From Citrobacter sp. Awk 4 (GTDB lineage: Bacteria; Pseudomonadota; Gammaproteobacteria; Enterobacterales; Enterobacteriaceae), in NCBI RefSeq assembly GCF_028069725.1, contig NZ_JANEWG010000008.1, positions 57,058-121,057 of the forward strand: DNA of 64,000 nt. Reading direction: 5' to 3'. Shown one piece after another: positions 8,655-18,332 of the stretch. The position numbers and the translations under genes are program-made. Under the pieces are notes generated by a model. It saw only the letters and a program-made list of their open reading frames with translations. It did not search any database and had not been told where the DNA came from. Within the stretch, counting starts at the first letter, position 1; the number at the start of each line of letters is the position of its first letter.

Positions 8655-9770
8655 ATGGAAAATAACGAACTATCCACTGTCATTGAAAAAAGACTGGTTG
8701 CCAGATTTCTGGATATGTTCATCAAACTTGGGCTGATCCTGGCGCTGGGTTCCTTCTGCTTTACTGTCATTTCTCCTTTCATGAATATGTTGCTGTGGGC
8801 GCTTATTTTGGCGGTCACGCTGTATCCCTTGCATCAGCGTTTTGCTTCCCGAATGGGAGAAAAACAAGGTAGAGCATCGACGGTCATGGTGTTACTGGGG
8901 GTGCTGCTGATTGTCGCGCCGACCGTTGCCATGCTCAGTTCTCTGGGCGATAGCATAAGCAGCCTTGTGGATAAAGTGGGAAGTGATAGCCTGGTGATTT
9001 CTCCACCACCGGCGAAGATCGAGTCTATTCCTCTTGTCGGTGGAAAAGTGTACGCCTTGTGGCTTAAGGCTTCGAATGATTTACCCAGCCTTATCAGCAG
9101 CTATCGCCCGCAGTTGGGAGATATTGCTAAGCAGGTTCTGGGCATTCTGGCGAGCATGGGCGGCGGATTAATTGGTTTTGTCTTCTCCTTCATCGTTGCG
9201 GGAATCATGATGGCCTGGGGGGCGCCAGGTGCACGCAGTGCTGAAAATATCGCTATCCGTATCACCGATAAACAACGCGGCCTTGCGCTGACCAAACTGT
9301 GTACCAGCACTATCCGTGCCGTCGCAATGGGTGTCATTGGGGTTGCCTTTATTCAGGCGCTGTTGGCCGGTATTGTGATGGCGATTGCGGGCATTCCTGC
9401 GGTTGGCATCTTCTTTGTCCTGGCGTTGATTTTGGGTATTGCTCAGGTGCCCGTTATCCTGGTAACCGCACCCGCAATTGCCATCATGTGGGCGACAGGC
9501 GATCACAGTACGGTTATCAATATTGTCTACACTGTGCTGCTGCTGGTTGCCGGTATGGCGGATAATGTACTCAAGCCATTGTTGCTGGGGCGCGGTGTTG
9601 ATGCTCCGATGCCTGTGGTGCTGTTGGGGGCGCTGGGCGGTATGGCCGCCAACGGTATTCTCGGTATGTTTGTTGGCGCGACGTTGCTTTCCATCGGCTA
9701 TCGCATCTTCATGGCCTGGGTTAACCAGGGGCCGGATGGCGTAGCGGTGAGTGGAAAAGATGCTCAATGA
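8655..9770 (+). CDS. AI-2E family transporter (YdiK-like permease)
   Basis: 371-residue polytopic inner-membrane protein of the AI-2E exporter superfamily (UPF0118). About eight hydrophobic segments are visible: two near the N-terminus (residues 25-65), one at about 80-100, a central pair around 165-190 and a cluster at 225-365. ATG 8655 is chosen because the 23 residues before it are not family-like and GGAATAA precedes it. The substrate is unknown. It overlaps the next gene by 11 bases, so it belongs to the same operon as an outer-membrane lipoprotein and a periplasmic adaptor, suggesting a role in export. Confidence 0.8.
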   Translation: MENNELSTVIEKRLVARFLDMFIKLGLILALGSFCFTVISPFMNMLLWALILAVTLYPLHQRFASRMGEKQGRASTVMVLLGVLLIVAPTVAMLSSLGDSISSLVDKVGSDSLVISPPPAKIESIPLVGGKVYALWLKASNDLPSLISSYRPQLGDIAKQVLGILASMGGGLIGFVFSFIVAGIMMAWGAPGARSAENIAIRITDKQRGLALTKLCTSTIRAVAMGVIGVAFIQALLAGIVMAIAGIPAVGIFFVLALILGIAQVPVILVTAPAIAIMWATGDHSTVINIVYTVLLLVAGMADNVLKPLLLGRGVDAPMPVVLLGALGGMAANGILGMFVGATLLSIGYRIFMAWVNQGPDGVAVSGKDAQ

Positions 9771-11286
9771 CCGTCGTTTCGGGCGCTTCCTGTTAACAGG
9801 AGGCGCCTGCCTGGTCTTGAGTGCGTGTACCACCCTGGGGCCAGACTATCAAACGCCGCAAGTTACTGAGTTGGATCAGTGGCAGGCGACGACCAAAAAT
9901 ATGGCCACCAACGCCTCCACCCCAAATTATGACCAGTGGTGGACGCAACTCAATGACCCCACGCTAACCGCGCTTATCAATGAAGCGTTACGCAAAAACC
10001 CGGACGTTAAGATTGCCGGCCTGCGCTTGCTTGAGTCACGTGCACAACTGGGCATTGCCGAAAGCCTGCTGGGGCCGCAGGCGACTGTCGGTACGGGGGA
10101 TGTAATAACGGGCGGCACGCGTCGTGATGGCCGTTACAATGACACCACCAGCTATAGCGCCGATTTTAATCTGGGTTGGGAGATCGATTTTTGGGGTAAG
10201 TTCCGCCGTGGCGTGGAGTCTGCCGATGCGAGTTACTTCGCGACCCTCGCGCAGTATGACGATATTCAGGTGCTGATGGCGGCACAAGTGGCGCAACTGT
10301 ATGTGAATATCCGCACCTTAGAAGCGCGGCTGCAAATTACCCGCAGCAACGCCGAAATTCAGCAACGCAGCCTGCAAATTACCGAGCGCCTGTTCCTCAG
10401 CGGTAACAGTGCTGAGCTTGACGTGCAGCAAGCGAAAACCCAATACCTGTCAACCCTCTCCAGTATTCCGCAACTGGAAACCAGCCTGCGTCAGAGTCAA
10501 AACGCGCTCAGTGTGTTGCTTGCGCGTAAACCCGGCCCATTGCCTGAAATGACAGGCAATACCGGCGTGATTCCACAGGGCAATCTGGCATTGGTGTCTG
10601 AATTGCCGGCAGATCTGTTGCGCCGTCGACCTGATGTGCGGGTTGCCGAACGACAACTGGCTGCACAGTCGGCGCTTATTGGGGTGGCAGAAAGTGAGCT
10701 CTATCCTTCTATTTCACTGATTGGCAGTGTGGGAATCAGTGCGCGTAGTGGGACGAGCAGCACGTTGTCCTGGGCGGCTGGCCCCACATTTAGCTGGAAT
10801 TTGCTCGATCAAGGGCGACTTGGCAACCAGGTTTTGGTACAGGATTCCCGCTTCTTGCAACTGCATGAACGCTATCGGGACACTGTGTTTCAGGCTGCCC
10901 GTGAAGTTGATGATGCCGCTATCGCCTACGCCAATGGCAACGACGAAATTGAGCTGCTGACCCAAACGGGTGAGGCGGCGACCCGTTCTCTGGAGATTGC
11001 GAATACGCAATACCGGGAAGGAATGGCTGATTTCCAACGGGTACTGGATTCGCAACGCGCCTTGTTCAATCAACAAGAGCGGCTGGTGAATAGCCGTGGT
11101 GCCCTGATGCGTGACCTGATAACGCTGTACAAAGCGCTGGGCGGCGGTTGGGAAAGCGGGCGACAACGCCCGTTGGTTGACTCACAAACCGATGCGCATT
11201 TACGTCAGAGGAGTGACTGGATCCCTCTGCTGGACGCGCCTCTGCCAGCTGCAACTGATGATCTCAAAGAAGGTAAAAAGCAATGA
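9760..11286 (+). CDS. NodT-type outer-membrane factor lipoprotein of an efflux system
   Basis: 508-residue TolC-superfamily lipoprotein. The signal peptide ends in the lipobox LSAC (Cys 23 from ATG 9760), then TTLGPDYQTP as in NodT/OprM family members, and the repeated coiled-coil OEP domains, with LLARRPG-like (LARKPGPLPE) and LRRRPDVRVAERQLAA signatures. ATG 9760 has GAGTGGA upstream; a GTG at 9751 is an alternative. It forms the outer-membrane exit duct for the adaptor encoded next (ATGA overlap at 11283). Confidence 0.88.
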   Translation: MLNDRRFGRFLLTGGACLVLSACTTLGPDYQTPQVTELDQWQATTKNMATNASTPNYDQWWTQLNDPTLTALINEALRKNPDVKIAGLRLLESRAQLGIAESLLGPQATVGTGDVITGGTRRDGRYNDTTSYSADFNLGWEIDFWGKFRRGVESADASYFATLAQYDDIQVLMAAQVAQLYVNIRTLEARLQITRSNAEIQQRSLQITERLFLSGNSAELDVQQAKTQYLSTLSSIPQLETSLRQSQNALSVLLARKPGPLPEMTGNTGVIPQGNLALVSELPADLLRRRPDVRVAERQLAAQSALIGVAESELYPSISLIGSVGISARSGTSSTLSWAAGPTFSWNLLDQGRLGNQVLVQDSRFLQLHERYRDTVFQAAREVDDAAIAYANGNDEIELLTQTGEAATRSLEIANTQYREGMADFQRVLDSQRALFNQQERLVNSRGALMRDLITLYKALGGGWESGRQRPLVDSQTDAHLRQRSDWIPLLDAPLPAATDDLKEGKKQ

Positions 11287-12377
11287 CCGAACCCTCATCC
11301 CCGGCGGGACAAGCGAGTCGTCGTGGCGTGATAAGTCTCCTCGCCGTGATTGTGGTTCTGCTGTGCTGGTATTTAGCGGCCGACCGGCTGACGCCCTATA
11401 CCTCGCAAGCCAGAATTCAGGCGTTTGTTATTCCTATCTCTTCTGAGGTCGCCGGGCAAATTCAAAAAGTCTATGTGCGCGACAATCAGCAGGTGGCGCC
11501 AGGGGATCCGTTATTTGAACTTGATCCTGAGCCTTACGACATCGCCTTGTCACGGGCGCGTTCAGACTATGAAACGGTATTAAGTTCGGTCAAGGCAAAC
11601 AATGAAGCCATTGCCGCTGCCGAAGCGGGTTTACAGGCCGCGAAAGCCGCTTACCAGAATGCCGCGAAAGACGCTGAACGGCAGGAGCGTTTGTACCGCG
11701 AAGATCCCGGCACGATTTCAGTTCGTCGTCTGGAAGTGGCACAAGCGACGCGTGAAACCGCACGTAGCCAGGTGGCGGCAGCGGCAGCGGATGTACGCCG
11801 CGCCACTGAAATGGCGGGGGCTGAAGGGGACAATAATTCACAGCTGCTCAGTGCGCGGGCGGCGGTTCGTAAAGCAGAGCTTGACCGAAAAAATACCGTG
11901 ATTGTGGCAACCAACCGTGGCCTGGTGACGGATTTGCGCACCGATGTGGGCCAGTTCCTTGGCGCGGGCGCGCCGGTAATGACTCTGGTTGCCATCAACG
12001 ATGTCTGGATCAGTGCGGACATGACAGAGAACAATCTGGGCAATGTGAAGCCTGGCGATGAAGTGGCCATTCTGCTCGATAGCCAGCCTGGACACATTTA
12101 CAAAGGGCAGGTGCGCAGTATTGGCTATGGCATCAGTGCCACGCAAAGCCAGCCTGCGGGGGTATTACCGACGATCGACAATAACCGTGATTGGTTACGT
12201 CAGGCTCAGCGTTTCCCCGTCAAGGTGGCGTTCTCGAAAGATGATTTTCCCCCGGTCGACAGTTTACGGGCGGGTGGGCAAGCAGATGTGCTGGTGTACG
12301 CGAATGGCAGTGGCTTGATGAGCGTTTTAGGTAGCGTCTACATACGGTTGATGAGCCTGTTCTCGTATATCTACTAA
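11283..12377 (+). CDS. HlyD/EmrA-type periplasmic adaptor protein
   Basis: 364 residues with one N-terminal membrane anchor (residues about 17-36), a split lipoyl/barrel-sandwich domain (VIPISSEVAGQIQKVYVRDN, about 45-65), a long Ala/Arg-rich alpha-hairpin (about 85-190) and a second half-lipoyl plus beta-barrel region. It bridges an inner-membrane pump and the outer-membrane factor. Starts inside the stop of the lipoprotein gene and is followed 11 bases later by the FUSC protein, an order like aaeA-aaeB or yibH-type adaptor pairs. Confidence 0.88.
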   Translation: MTEPSSPAGQASRRGVISLLAVIVVLLCWYLAADRLTPYTSQARIQAFVIPISSEVAGQIQKVYVRDNQQVAPGDPLFELDPEPYDIALSRARSDYETVLSSVKANNEAIAAAEAGLQAAKAAYQNAAKDAERQERLYREDPGTISVRRLEVAQATRETARSQVAAAAADVRRATEMAGAEGDNNSQLLSARAAVRKAELDRKNTVIVATNRGLVTDLRTDVGQFLGAGAPVMTLVAINDVWISADMTENNLGNVKPGDEVAILLDSQPGHIYKGQVRSIGYGISATQSQPAGVLPTIDNNRDWLRQAQRFPVKVAFSKDDFPPVDSLRAGGQADVLVYANGSGLMSVLGSVYIRLMSLFSYIY

Positions 12378-12388
12378 GGTGCTGCGCT

Positions 12389-13411
12389 ATGCATAACGGA
12401 GATCGTGCGGTACTGAGGATCAGCTGCGGAACCGCGATTGCCGCGCTGGTCTGTTATAGCCTCGCACTGCCTATGCCCCATCTGGGGTGCATCATGGCCT
12501 GGATTGTGCTCTGTCAGGGCAAACCGTTACCCATCAAGAAAGGGATCGTCGTGGGCCTTGTGCTGATGACAACGATGATGGGTGGCGTGCTGATGGTGCC
12601 TTTGTTAACGCACTATCCGTTGCCTGCGCTGCTGTTGACTGCGTTGTTGCTTTACCAACTGATGCTGATGTGGCTTGCCGGGAAAGGCACTCAGGCGATG
12701 TTGCTTACCATGATGGTCACTCTTATTCCCATCGCCGGGCTGATTGAGCAATCGCTTGCCGTCGGCATCGCCCAGATGATGGGACTTGGCATCATCATTG
12801 GCACGGTGGTTAACCGGATTGCCCTCGCCGTATTTCCTCCGCAGGCAACACCAGAATCGGCGGGAAAAGCCTATGTTGCACCGCAGTCACCCCATTACCT
12901 GGCCCTGCGCGCGGTGCTTATTGTACTGCCCGTCTGGCTGTTGGCATTGAGTAACCCCGCTTTCTATATTCCGGCGGTGATGAAAACAGTGATGCTCGCG
13001 CAACAGACCAACACGCTGGCGGCAAAACAGGTGGGGCGTGAGTTGGTGTTGTCGACCCTGATGGGGGCGCTGTTAGCCGTGGTGTTGTGGTTTGGCTTAA
13101 GCCTCTGGCCCTCGCTTTTGATGCTGGTGCTGTGGCTTGCGCTGGTCAGCCTTTGGGTGGCACGACGCATGGTGCGGCTGGTGGCAAACCGGTTCACGCC
13201 TTCCTTTTGGAGCAACGCCTGGGTCACCTGCCTCATCCTGTTTGGCCCCGCCATTCAGGATAGTGCTGCTGGCAAAGACGTCTGGTTGGCGTCGGCGATG
13301 CGTTGCTCTTTGTATGTTGTGGTTGCCCTCTACGGTTGGGCATGTGTTGTGATTCTTGAACGCTGGCGTCCGAGTGGTCGGCCTGCGGTTGAAGCCACTC
13401 CAGGAGATTAA
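12389..13411 (+). CDS. FUSC/DUF2955 family inner-membrane protein
   Basis: 340-residue membrane protein with about eight to nine hydrophobic helices in two blocks (residues 10-145 and 170-325), separated by a short soluble loop (PPQATPESAGK). This half-length FUSC arrangement is found beside HlyD-type adaptors and is presumed to form the inner-membrane part of aromatic-acid-type efflux pumps. Coupled to the adaptor (11 bases) and to the following ion-channel-like gene (1 base). Confidence 0.8.
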   Translation: MHNGDRAVLRISCGTAIAALVCYSLALPMPHLGCIMAWIVLCQGKPLPIKKGIVVGLVLMTTMMGGVLMVPLLTHYPLPALLLTALLLYQLMLMWLAGKGTQAMLLTMMVTLIPIAGLIEQSLAVGIAQMMGLGIIIGTVVNRIALAVFPPQATPESAGKAYVAPQSPHYLALRAVLIVLPVWLLALSNPAFYIPAVMKTVMLAQQTNTLAAKQVGRELVLSTLMGALLAVVLWFGLSLWPSLLMLVLWLALVSLWVARRMVRLVANRFTPSFWSNAWVTCLILFGPAIQDSAAGKDVWLASAMRCSLYVVVALYGWACVVILERWRPSGRPAVEATPGD

Positions 13412-13412
13412 T

Positions 13413-13838
13413 ATGTTGCTGGTTTTAGTCACAGGGATGCCCGTCATCCTGCTGAATATGCTCTTACAGTCGTGGGTTTCGATTGGCTGTATTCGTTTTT
13501 ACATCAAACGGTTTCACCATCGGGAAGGGATGATGGCCGGGGTGCTGGCGTTGTTTGGCATTATTACCATCGTGCTGATGGGGAATCTGCTGCAAATCAT
13601 GCTATGGGGGATGTTGTTCCTGTGGCTGGGGGAGTTTTCAACGCTCAAAGAGGCGGTTTACCATTCAGGTGTTAACTTTGCCACGCTCGGTTATGGCGAT
13701 ATCGTGATGAGCGAAAAGTGGAAGATGTTTGGCGTACTCGAGGCCGTGAATGGGGCGATGATGATTGGCCTGTCGGGTGCCAGCATGCTGGCGGTTTTAC
13801 AGCATCATGTTCGCAAACTGCTTGGGCAAACGAAATAA
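13413..13838 (+). CDS. Small potassium-channel-like membrane protein
   Basis: 141 residues. Three or four hydrophobic segments (about 3-25, 43-65, 70-80, 105-125) and a pore loop with the selectivity-filter-like sequence FATLGYGDIVMSEKW, as in the ion-channel family (PF07885). ATG 13413 is chosen for the CAGGAG site 10 bases upstream; an upstream ATG at 13356 lies inside the FUSC gene. Function is unknown; its fixed place at the end of an efflux operon suggests it adjusts membrane potential or is a structural partner (inference). Confidence 0.72.
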   Translation: MLLVLVTGMPVILLNMLLQSWVSIGCIRFYIKRFHHREGMMAGVLALFGIITIVLMGNLLQIMLWGMLFLWLGEFSTLKEAVYHSGVNFATLGYGDIVMSEKWKMFGVLEAVNGAMMIGLSGASMLAVLQHHVRKLLGQTK

Positions 13839-13902
13839 CGCGATCCGGTGGCTAGCCTCGTCGCGGAATAGGTACCGGTAGCGAGCATTCTCCTTTCTCT
13901 GA

Positions 13903-13942
13903 GGGATGCAGATAACATCATCGTATCTGCATCCCATTTTTT
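13903..13942 (+). terminator. Strong intrinsic terminator of the efflux operon
   Basis: Perfect 12-bp stem GGGATGCAGATA/TATCTGCATCCC with a 9-base loop followed by ATTTTTT. It ends at the stop codon of convergent treC. There is no T-run on the minus strand, so it serves mainly the plus strand. Confidence 0.9.
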
Positions 13943-15596
13943 ATTTCAACAACCACCAAACCGCTTCAAAAGGCCGGAGTGTCATGGGGCCTGGATGGTG
14001 GGCAACCTCATCGTAGTTATGCAGCAAAACCTGCCAGTTTCCGCAGAATTGCGCAGGTTGCCACTCCTGACATTCATGACTCAGGTTGGCGATCACCAGC
14101 AGTTGTTGCCCCTGCCATTCACGACGATAACACCATAAATGTGGGCTGTTCGGTAACAGATCCTGGTAATCTCCCCAGGTCAGAATCGGCTCTTTTTTGC
14201 GCAGCGCAATCAGTTGTTGGTAGGTATAGAAGATCGAGTTTTTATCCTCCAGCGCCGCCGCAACGTTAATCTTTGCCGCGTTGTCGCACAGGTTTATCCA
14301 CGGCGTGCCGTGCGTGAAACCGGCATTTTCACTGTTATCCCACTGCATTGGCGTGCGGCTGTTGTCGCGCGATTTACTGGCGAGAATAGCCAGCAATTCA
14401 TCTGCATCGTGGTTTTGAGCGAGTCGCCCGGCAAACATGTTGTGACTTTCTACGTCACGGTAGTCGGTGATGCGGGTGAAATGGGGATTGGTCATCCCGA
14501 TCTCTTCGCCCTGGTAAATGTAGGGCGTGCCCTGCATGCCGTGCAGCACCATCGCCAGCATTTTCGCGGCCGGAACCCGGTATTCGTTTTCATCGCCAAA
14601 TCGCGAGACGATGCGTGGCTGGTCGTGATTACACCAGAACAACGCATTCCAGGCGATGTTGTGCATTCCCTGTTGCCAGTGGCGGAACAGCGCTTTTAAT
14701 GCCACATAATCGGGTTTCGCCAGCGTCCATTTTTCACCGCCCGGATAATCAACCTTCAAATGGTGAAAGTTAAAGGTCATCGACAGTTCACTGCCCTCCA
14801 GCGTGGCATAGCGTTGGCAGTTTTCCAACGTGGTGGAAGACATTTCGCCTACGGTCATTAACCCACGCGGGGTAAACACATCGCGATTCATCTCGTGCAA
14901 AAATTCGTGCGCACGCGGGCCGTCGGTATAAAAACGGCGACCATCACCGTCGGGATCGTTCGGGAAATCCTGGTTTTTTGAAATCAGATTCACCACGTCC
15001 AGACGCAGGCCATCGACGCCGCGGTCGGCCCAGAATTCGCAGACTTTTTTCAATTCGGCGCGGACCGCTGGATTCTCCCAGTTCAGGTCGGCCTGCTCTG
15101 GCGCAAAGAGGTGCAGATAGTATTGCTCACTGCCGGCGTGCCAGTCCCAGGCGTAACCGCCAAACTTTGAGCGCCAGTTGTTGGGTCGCTCATCTGGCGT
15201 TCCGTCGCGCCAGATGTAGAACTGGCGATACGGACTCTCTTTATTGAGTGCTTCGCGAAACCAGGCGTGCTGTGTCGACGTATGGTTAAACACCATATCC
15301 AGAATGATGCGGATACCGCGTGTTTTGGCCTGTGCGACCAGTTCATCGAAGTCATCCAGTGTGCCGTAGGCGGGATCAATCGCCATATAGTCAGCCACGT
15401 CGTAGCCGTTATCAACCTGCGGAGAAAGGTAGAACGGCGTCAACCAGATGGCGTCGACCCCCAGTTTTTGCAGATAGTCGAGGCGCTGCGTAACGCCGCG
15501 TAAATCGCCCGTGCCGCTTCCGGTTGTGTCCTGAAAACTCCTGGGATAGATCTGGTAAATAACGCCGTTTTGCCACCAGTGGGGAAGGGTGTTCAT
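13941..15596 (-). CDS. treC: Trehalose-6-phosphate hydrolase
   Basis: 551 residues, the length of E. coli TreC, starting at 15596 (MNTLPHWWQNGV). GH13 alpha-amylase family: conserved regions seen are the nucleophile region GLRLDVVNLI, the acid/base region VGEMSS and the transition-state Asp in CNHDQPR. It hydrolyses cytoplasmic trehalose-6-phosphate to glucose and glucose-6-phosphate. It follows treB by 50 bases and is presumably co-transcribed from the TreR-controlled promoter. Confidence 0.98.
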   Translation of the reverse strand: MNTLPHWWQNGVIYQIYPRSFQDTTGSGTGDLRGVTQRLDYLQKLGVDAIWLTPFYLSPQVDNGYDVADYMAIDPAYGTLDDFDELVAQAKTRGIRIILDMVFNHTSTQHAWFREALNKESPYRQFYIWRDGTPDERPNNWRSKFGGYAWDWHAGSEQYYLHLFAPEQADLNWENPAVRAELKKVCEFWADRGVDGLRLDVVNLISKNQDFPNDPDGDGRRFYTDGPRAHEFLHEMNRDVFTPRGLMTVGEMSSTTLENCQRYATLEGSELSMTFNFHHLKVDYPGGEKWTLAKPDYVALKALFRHWQQGMHNIAWNALFWCNHDQPRIVSRFGDENEYRVPAAKMLAMVLHGMQGTPYIYQGEEIGMTNPHFTRITDYRDVESHNMFAGRLAQNHDADELLAILASKSRDNSRTPMQWDNSENAGFTHGTPWINLCDNAAKINVAAALEDKNSIFYTYQQLIALRKKEPILTWGDYQDLLPNSPHLWCYRREWQGQQLLVIANLSHECQEWQPAQFCGNWQVLLHNYDEVAHHPGPMTLRPFEAVWWLLK

Positions 15597-15646
15597 GATT
15601 TTTTCCTGGAACAAATGCAATGGGGCGCAACGGCGCCCCAAAAAAA

Positions 15647-17068
15647 TTAGATAACCTGCAACGTGCCCTGACGGTACTTGCGCTGATAGACAACAGAGGT
15701 CAGCACTATCGGAATGACGATCACAATTACCATCGCCATACCAAACACCTGCCAGTAGCTCGGTTGAATGGAGAGAATTCCCGGCAAGCCGCCAACGCCG
15801 ATACCATTCGCCATGACGCCGTTCAGGCCACACAGCAATCCGGCGAGACCGGAACCTACCATCGCGCACAGCATCGGGAAACGGTATTTCAGGTTGATGC
15901 CATACATTGCCGGTTCGGTGACGCCCAGATAGGCGGAGATCGCGGCAGGCACGGAGATCTCGCGTTCGTTGTGTTTGCGGCTGGAAATAATGATGCCGAC
16001 AACGGCGGACGCCTGAGCGATATTTGACAGCGCAATCAGCGGCCAGACGGGCGTACCGCCCATGCTCTGAATCATCTGCATGTCGATAGCCAGCGTGGTC
16101 TGATGGACGCCGGTGATCACCAGCGGGGCATAAAGGAAGCCGAACAGCGCCGCGCCAATGGGGGCGAAACTGCCGGTCATCAGGTGACGCACAGCGAACG
16201 CAACGCCGTCGCCAATCATGCGGCCAAATGGGCCGATCAAGGCGTGCGCAAGGAAGACCGCCAGAATTAGCGAACACACCGGCACCACCACCAGATAGAG
16301 GTAGTCCGGCACGATGCGCTTCAGGCGTGTTTCAATCAATCCGAGCGCCAGGCCTGCCAGTAACGCCGGGATCACCTGCGCCTGATAGCCGACTTTCGCA
16401 ATGCTGAACATGCCAAAGTCCCACACCTCCGGAACCTGTTGTCCCAGCAGATAGGCATTCATCAGTTGAGGAGAAACCAGCGTCACGCCGAGTACAATCC
16501 CGAGGATTGGCGTTCCGCCCATTTTCTTCACCGCGGACCAGCAGATCCCTACCGGAAGATAGAAGAAGATCGCTTCGCCGATAAGCCACAAAAAGTCGTA
16601 AAGGGTTTTCAGCGACGGATGCATTTGCGCCAGCGTCTGACCGTTACTCATCGGCAGATCGCCAATCACGTTACGAAAACCGAGGATCAGACCACCGCTG
16701 ATTAACGCGGGCAGCAGCGGGAAGAAGATCTCGGCGAAATGGGAGATCAGCTGTTCGTGCCATTTCATGTTCTGACGGGCGGCTTTTTTAGCCTGCTCTT
16801 TGTCGGCGCTGGCCTGCCCGGTGGTCGCCAGCAGGGCTTTATAGTAGTCGCCGACGTCAGTACCAATCACCACCTGGAACTGGCCCGCATTGGTGAAACA
16901 GCCCTTAACCATCGGTAATTGTTCAATGTCTTTCGGTCTGGCATTTGCTGGCTGATTGAGAACGAAGCGCAGGCGAGTAATGCAGTGGCTTACCGTGGCG
17001 ATGTTATCGCGCCCGCCAACCAGCGCTATCAGCTGGTCAATATCAGCTTGTTTAACTTTGCTCATCAT
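15647..17068 (-). CDS. treB: PTS trehalose-specific EIIBC permease
   Basis: 473 residues. N-terminal EIIB domain with the phosphorylated cysteine in SHCITRLRF (about residue 28), then a ten-helix EIIC domain of the glucose/sucrose superfamily. It imports trehalose with phosphorylation to trehalose-6-phosphate, using an EIIA-Glc supplied in trans. The first gene of treBC; a perfect palindromic TreR operator lies 77 bases upstream of its start. Confidence 0.98.
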   Translation of the reverse strand: MMSKVKQADIDQLIALVGGRDNIATVSHCITRLRFVLNQPANARPKDIEQLPMVKGCFTNAGQFQVVIGTDVGDYYKALLATTGQASADKEQAKKAARQNMKWHEQLISHFAEIFFPLLPALISGGLILGFRNVIGDLPMSNGQTLAQMHPSLKTLYDFLWLIGEAIFFYLPVGICWSAVKKMGGTPILGIVLGVTLVSPQLMNAYLLGQQVPEVWDFGMFSIAKVGYQAQVIPALLAGLALGLIETRLKRIVPDYLYLVVVPVCSLILAVFLAHALIGPFGRMIGDGVAFAVRHLMTGSFAPIGAALFGFLYAPLVITGVHQTTLAIDMQMIQSMGGTPVWPLIALSNIAQASAVVGIIISSRKHNEREISVPAAISAYLGVTEPAMYGINLKYRFPMLCAMVGSGLAGLLCGLNGVMANGIGVGGLPGILSIQPSYWQVFGMAMVIVIVIPIVLTSVVYQRKYRQGTLQVI

Positions 17069-17144
17069 TTAGCCCCGTGGCAGATGAAGTGGTGTTGTGT
17101 CGTAACCTGCCGCAAGAGTATATCCTCGTTACATTTTCTAAAAT

Positions 17145-17156
17145 GGGAACGTTCCC
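17145..17156 (-). promoter_or_regulatory. TreR operator
   Basis: Perfect palindrome GGGAACGTTCCC between treB and treR, the form expected of a LacI/GalR-family operator and in the position where TreR acts on treBC. Confidence 0.8.
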
Positions 17157-17207
17157 GAAACACAGCGAAGATCACAAATTACCGTGCAAAAAGTGCTCGT
17201 GTTGTCT

Positions 17208-18155
17208 TCAGGAGAGGACGGAGGGGATCACAATCTGGCGGGGATCGCTGCGTCCGTTGATCTGCTCGAGCAACTGCAATGCCGCTTGTCGTCCAGCTTC
17301 GGCATAGCCTGGATCGACGGTGACGATCTCCGGGTGGAGAAATTTCATCAGCGGCGTATTGCCGACGCTGGCCAGTTGCAGCGCCTCGATGCGTTGTTCC
17401 TGCAAATATTTACTGGCGCCCAACGCCAGCGTATCCGTCGCGCAGACCAGCGCGGTGGTGTCCGGGGTAATGACATCCACGGCATGATCGTAGCCTTGCT
17501 TCATGGCAAGACCAGGCAGAGCTGCGACGGGATGCAGGTTATGTTTTTTACAGAAGGCCAGGTAGGCGTCATGGCGACGTTTGCCAGTGGTGATGTCGTG
17601 ATGAGGAACGCCCAGAAAACTGATATGCCGGTGACCCTGATCGTACAGACGCTGCATCAGGGTTTTAATGGCACCGTCATCGTCATAACACACGGAGGCA
17701 AAACCTTTGGCATCGCGGGCCAACAGAACCAGCGAAGGCTGCCAGGAATTGAGCGTCTCTTCACTAATACCGGTAAAACCAAAGAGCACGACGCCATCAA
17801 TGTTCCGCCGTCTGAGCATCCCCAGATGTTCTTCTACCAGCGCCGGGGAAAACTGGCTTTCCATCATAATGGGGTCATAGCCTTGTTCATAAAAGGCGGG
17901 AAGCATGGTTTGTACTGCGAGGTTTTCCGACAACGAGTCCAGACGGGTGACGATAATGGCGACCACTTTGTCGCTCTGACCACGCATGGCGCGCGCCGAA
18001 CGAGAAGGCGAAAAACCGTGCTGATTCATCACCGCTTCGACACGTTCGCGGGTCCGTTCGCTGACGCCGCTTTCGTTATTGAGCACGCGGGAAACGGTCG
18101 ATTTCCCGACGCCGCTTAAGCGGGCGATGTCTTTAATGGTCAGCCGATTTTGCAT
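17208..18155 (-). CDS. treR: Trehalose operon repressor, LacI family
   Basis: 315 residues from the start at 18155 (MQNRLTIKDIARL), matching E. coli TreR; the open frame upstream to 18251 has no family counterpart. N-terminal LacI helix-turn-helix (IKDIARLSGVGKSTVSRVLN) and a periplasmic-binding-protein-like domain that binds trehalose-6-phosphate. It represses treBC; lies upstream of treB on the same strand but with its own unit, as in E. coli. Confidence 0.97.
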   Translation of the reverse strand: MQNRLTIKDIARLSGVGKSTVSRVLNNESGVSERTRERVEAVMNQHGFSPSRSARAMRGQSDKVVAIIVTRLDSLSENLAVQTMLPAFYEQGYDPIMMESQFSPALVEEHLGMLRRRNIDGVVLFGFTGISEETLNSWQPSLVLLARDAKGFASVCYDDDGAIKTLMQRLYDQGHRHISFLGVPHHDITTGKRRHDAYLAFCKKHNLHPVAALPGLAMKQGYDHAVDVITPDTTALVCATDTLALGASKYLQEQRIEALQLASVGNTPLMKFLHPEIVTVDPGYAEAGRQAALQLLEQINGRSDPRQIVIPSVLS

Positions 18156-18229
18156 CCTGTTTTCCCGTGGTACGTCTGGTCTTTGAAAAGGAATCACTTT
18201 ACTCAAGTGAGAGGTAATGGGCAAAGTCT

Positions 18230-18264
18230 GGTTTATGTCTGGTTTAGTCACCTGCAGTTATCAT
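18230..18264 (+). promoter_or_regulatory. PhoP box and -10 of the mgtA promoter
   Basis: Direct repeat GGTTTA-N5-GGTTTA (18230-18246), the PhoP box consensus, followed 12 bases later by the -10 hexamer TATCAT (18259-18264). This predicts a start near 18271 and a leader of about 260 nucleotides before mgtA, in line with the known 264-nucleotide leader. Confidence 0.85.
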
Positions 18265-18332
18265 ACCGCCATAATAGAGACAAACCTTATGGTTTTCTGC
18301 GCATTGCGCATCATTCACTTACCGGAGGCTGT

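Noticed and set aside
17161..17190. CRP site upstream of treB
   Set aside because: Only the TCACA half-site is convincing; the other half does not match.
17184..18119. 311-codon plus-strand ORF opposite treR
   Set aside because: Antisense shadow of treR.
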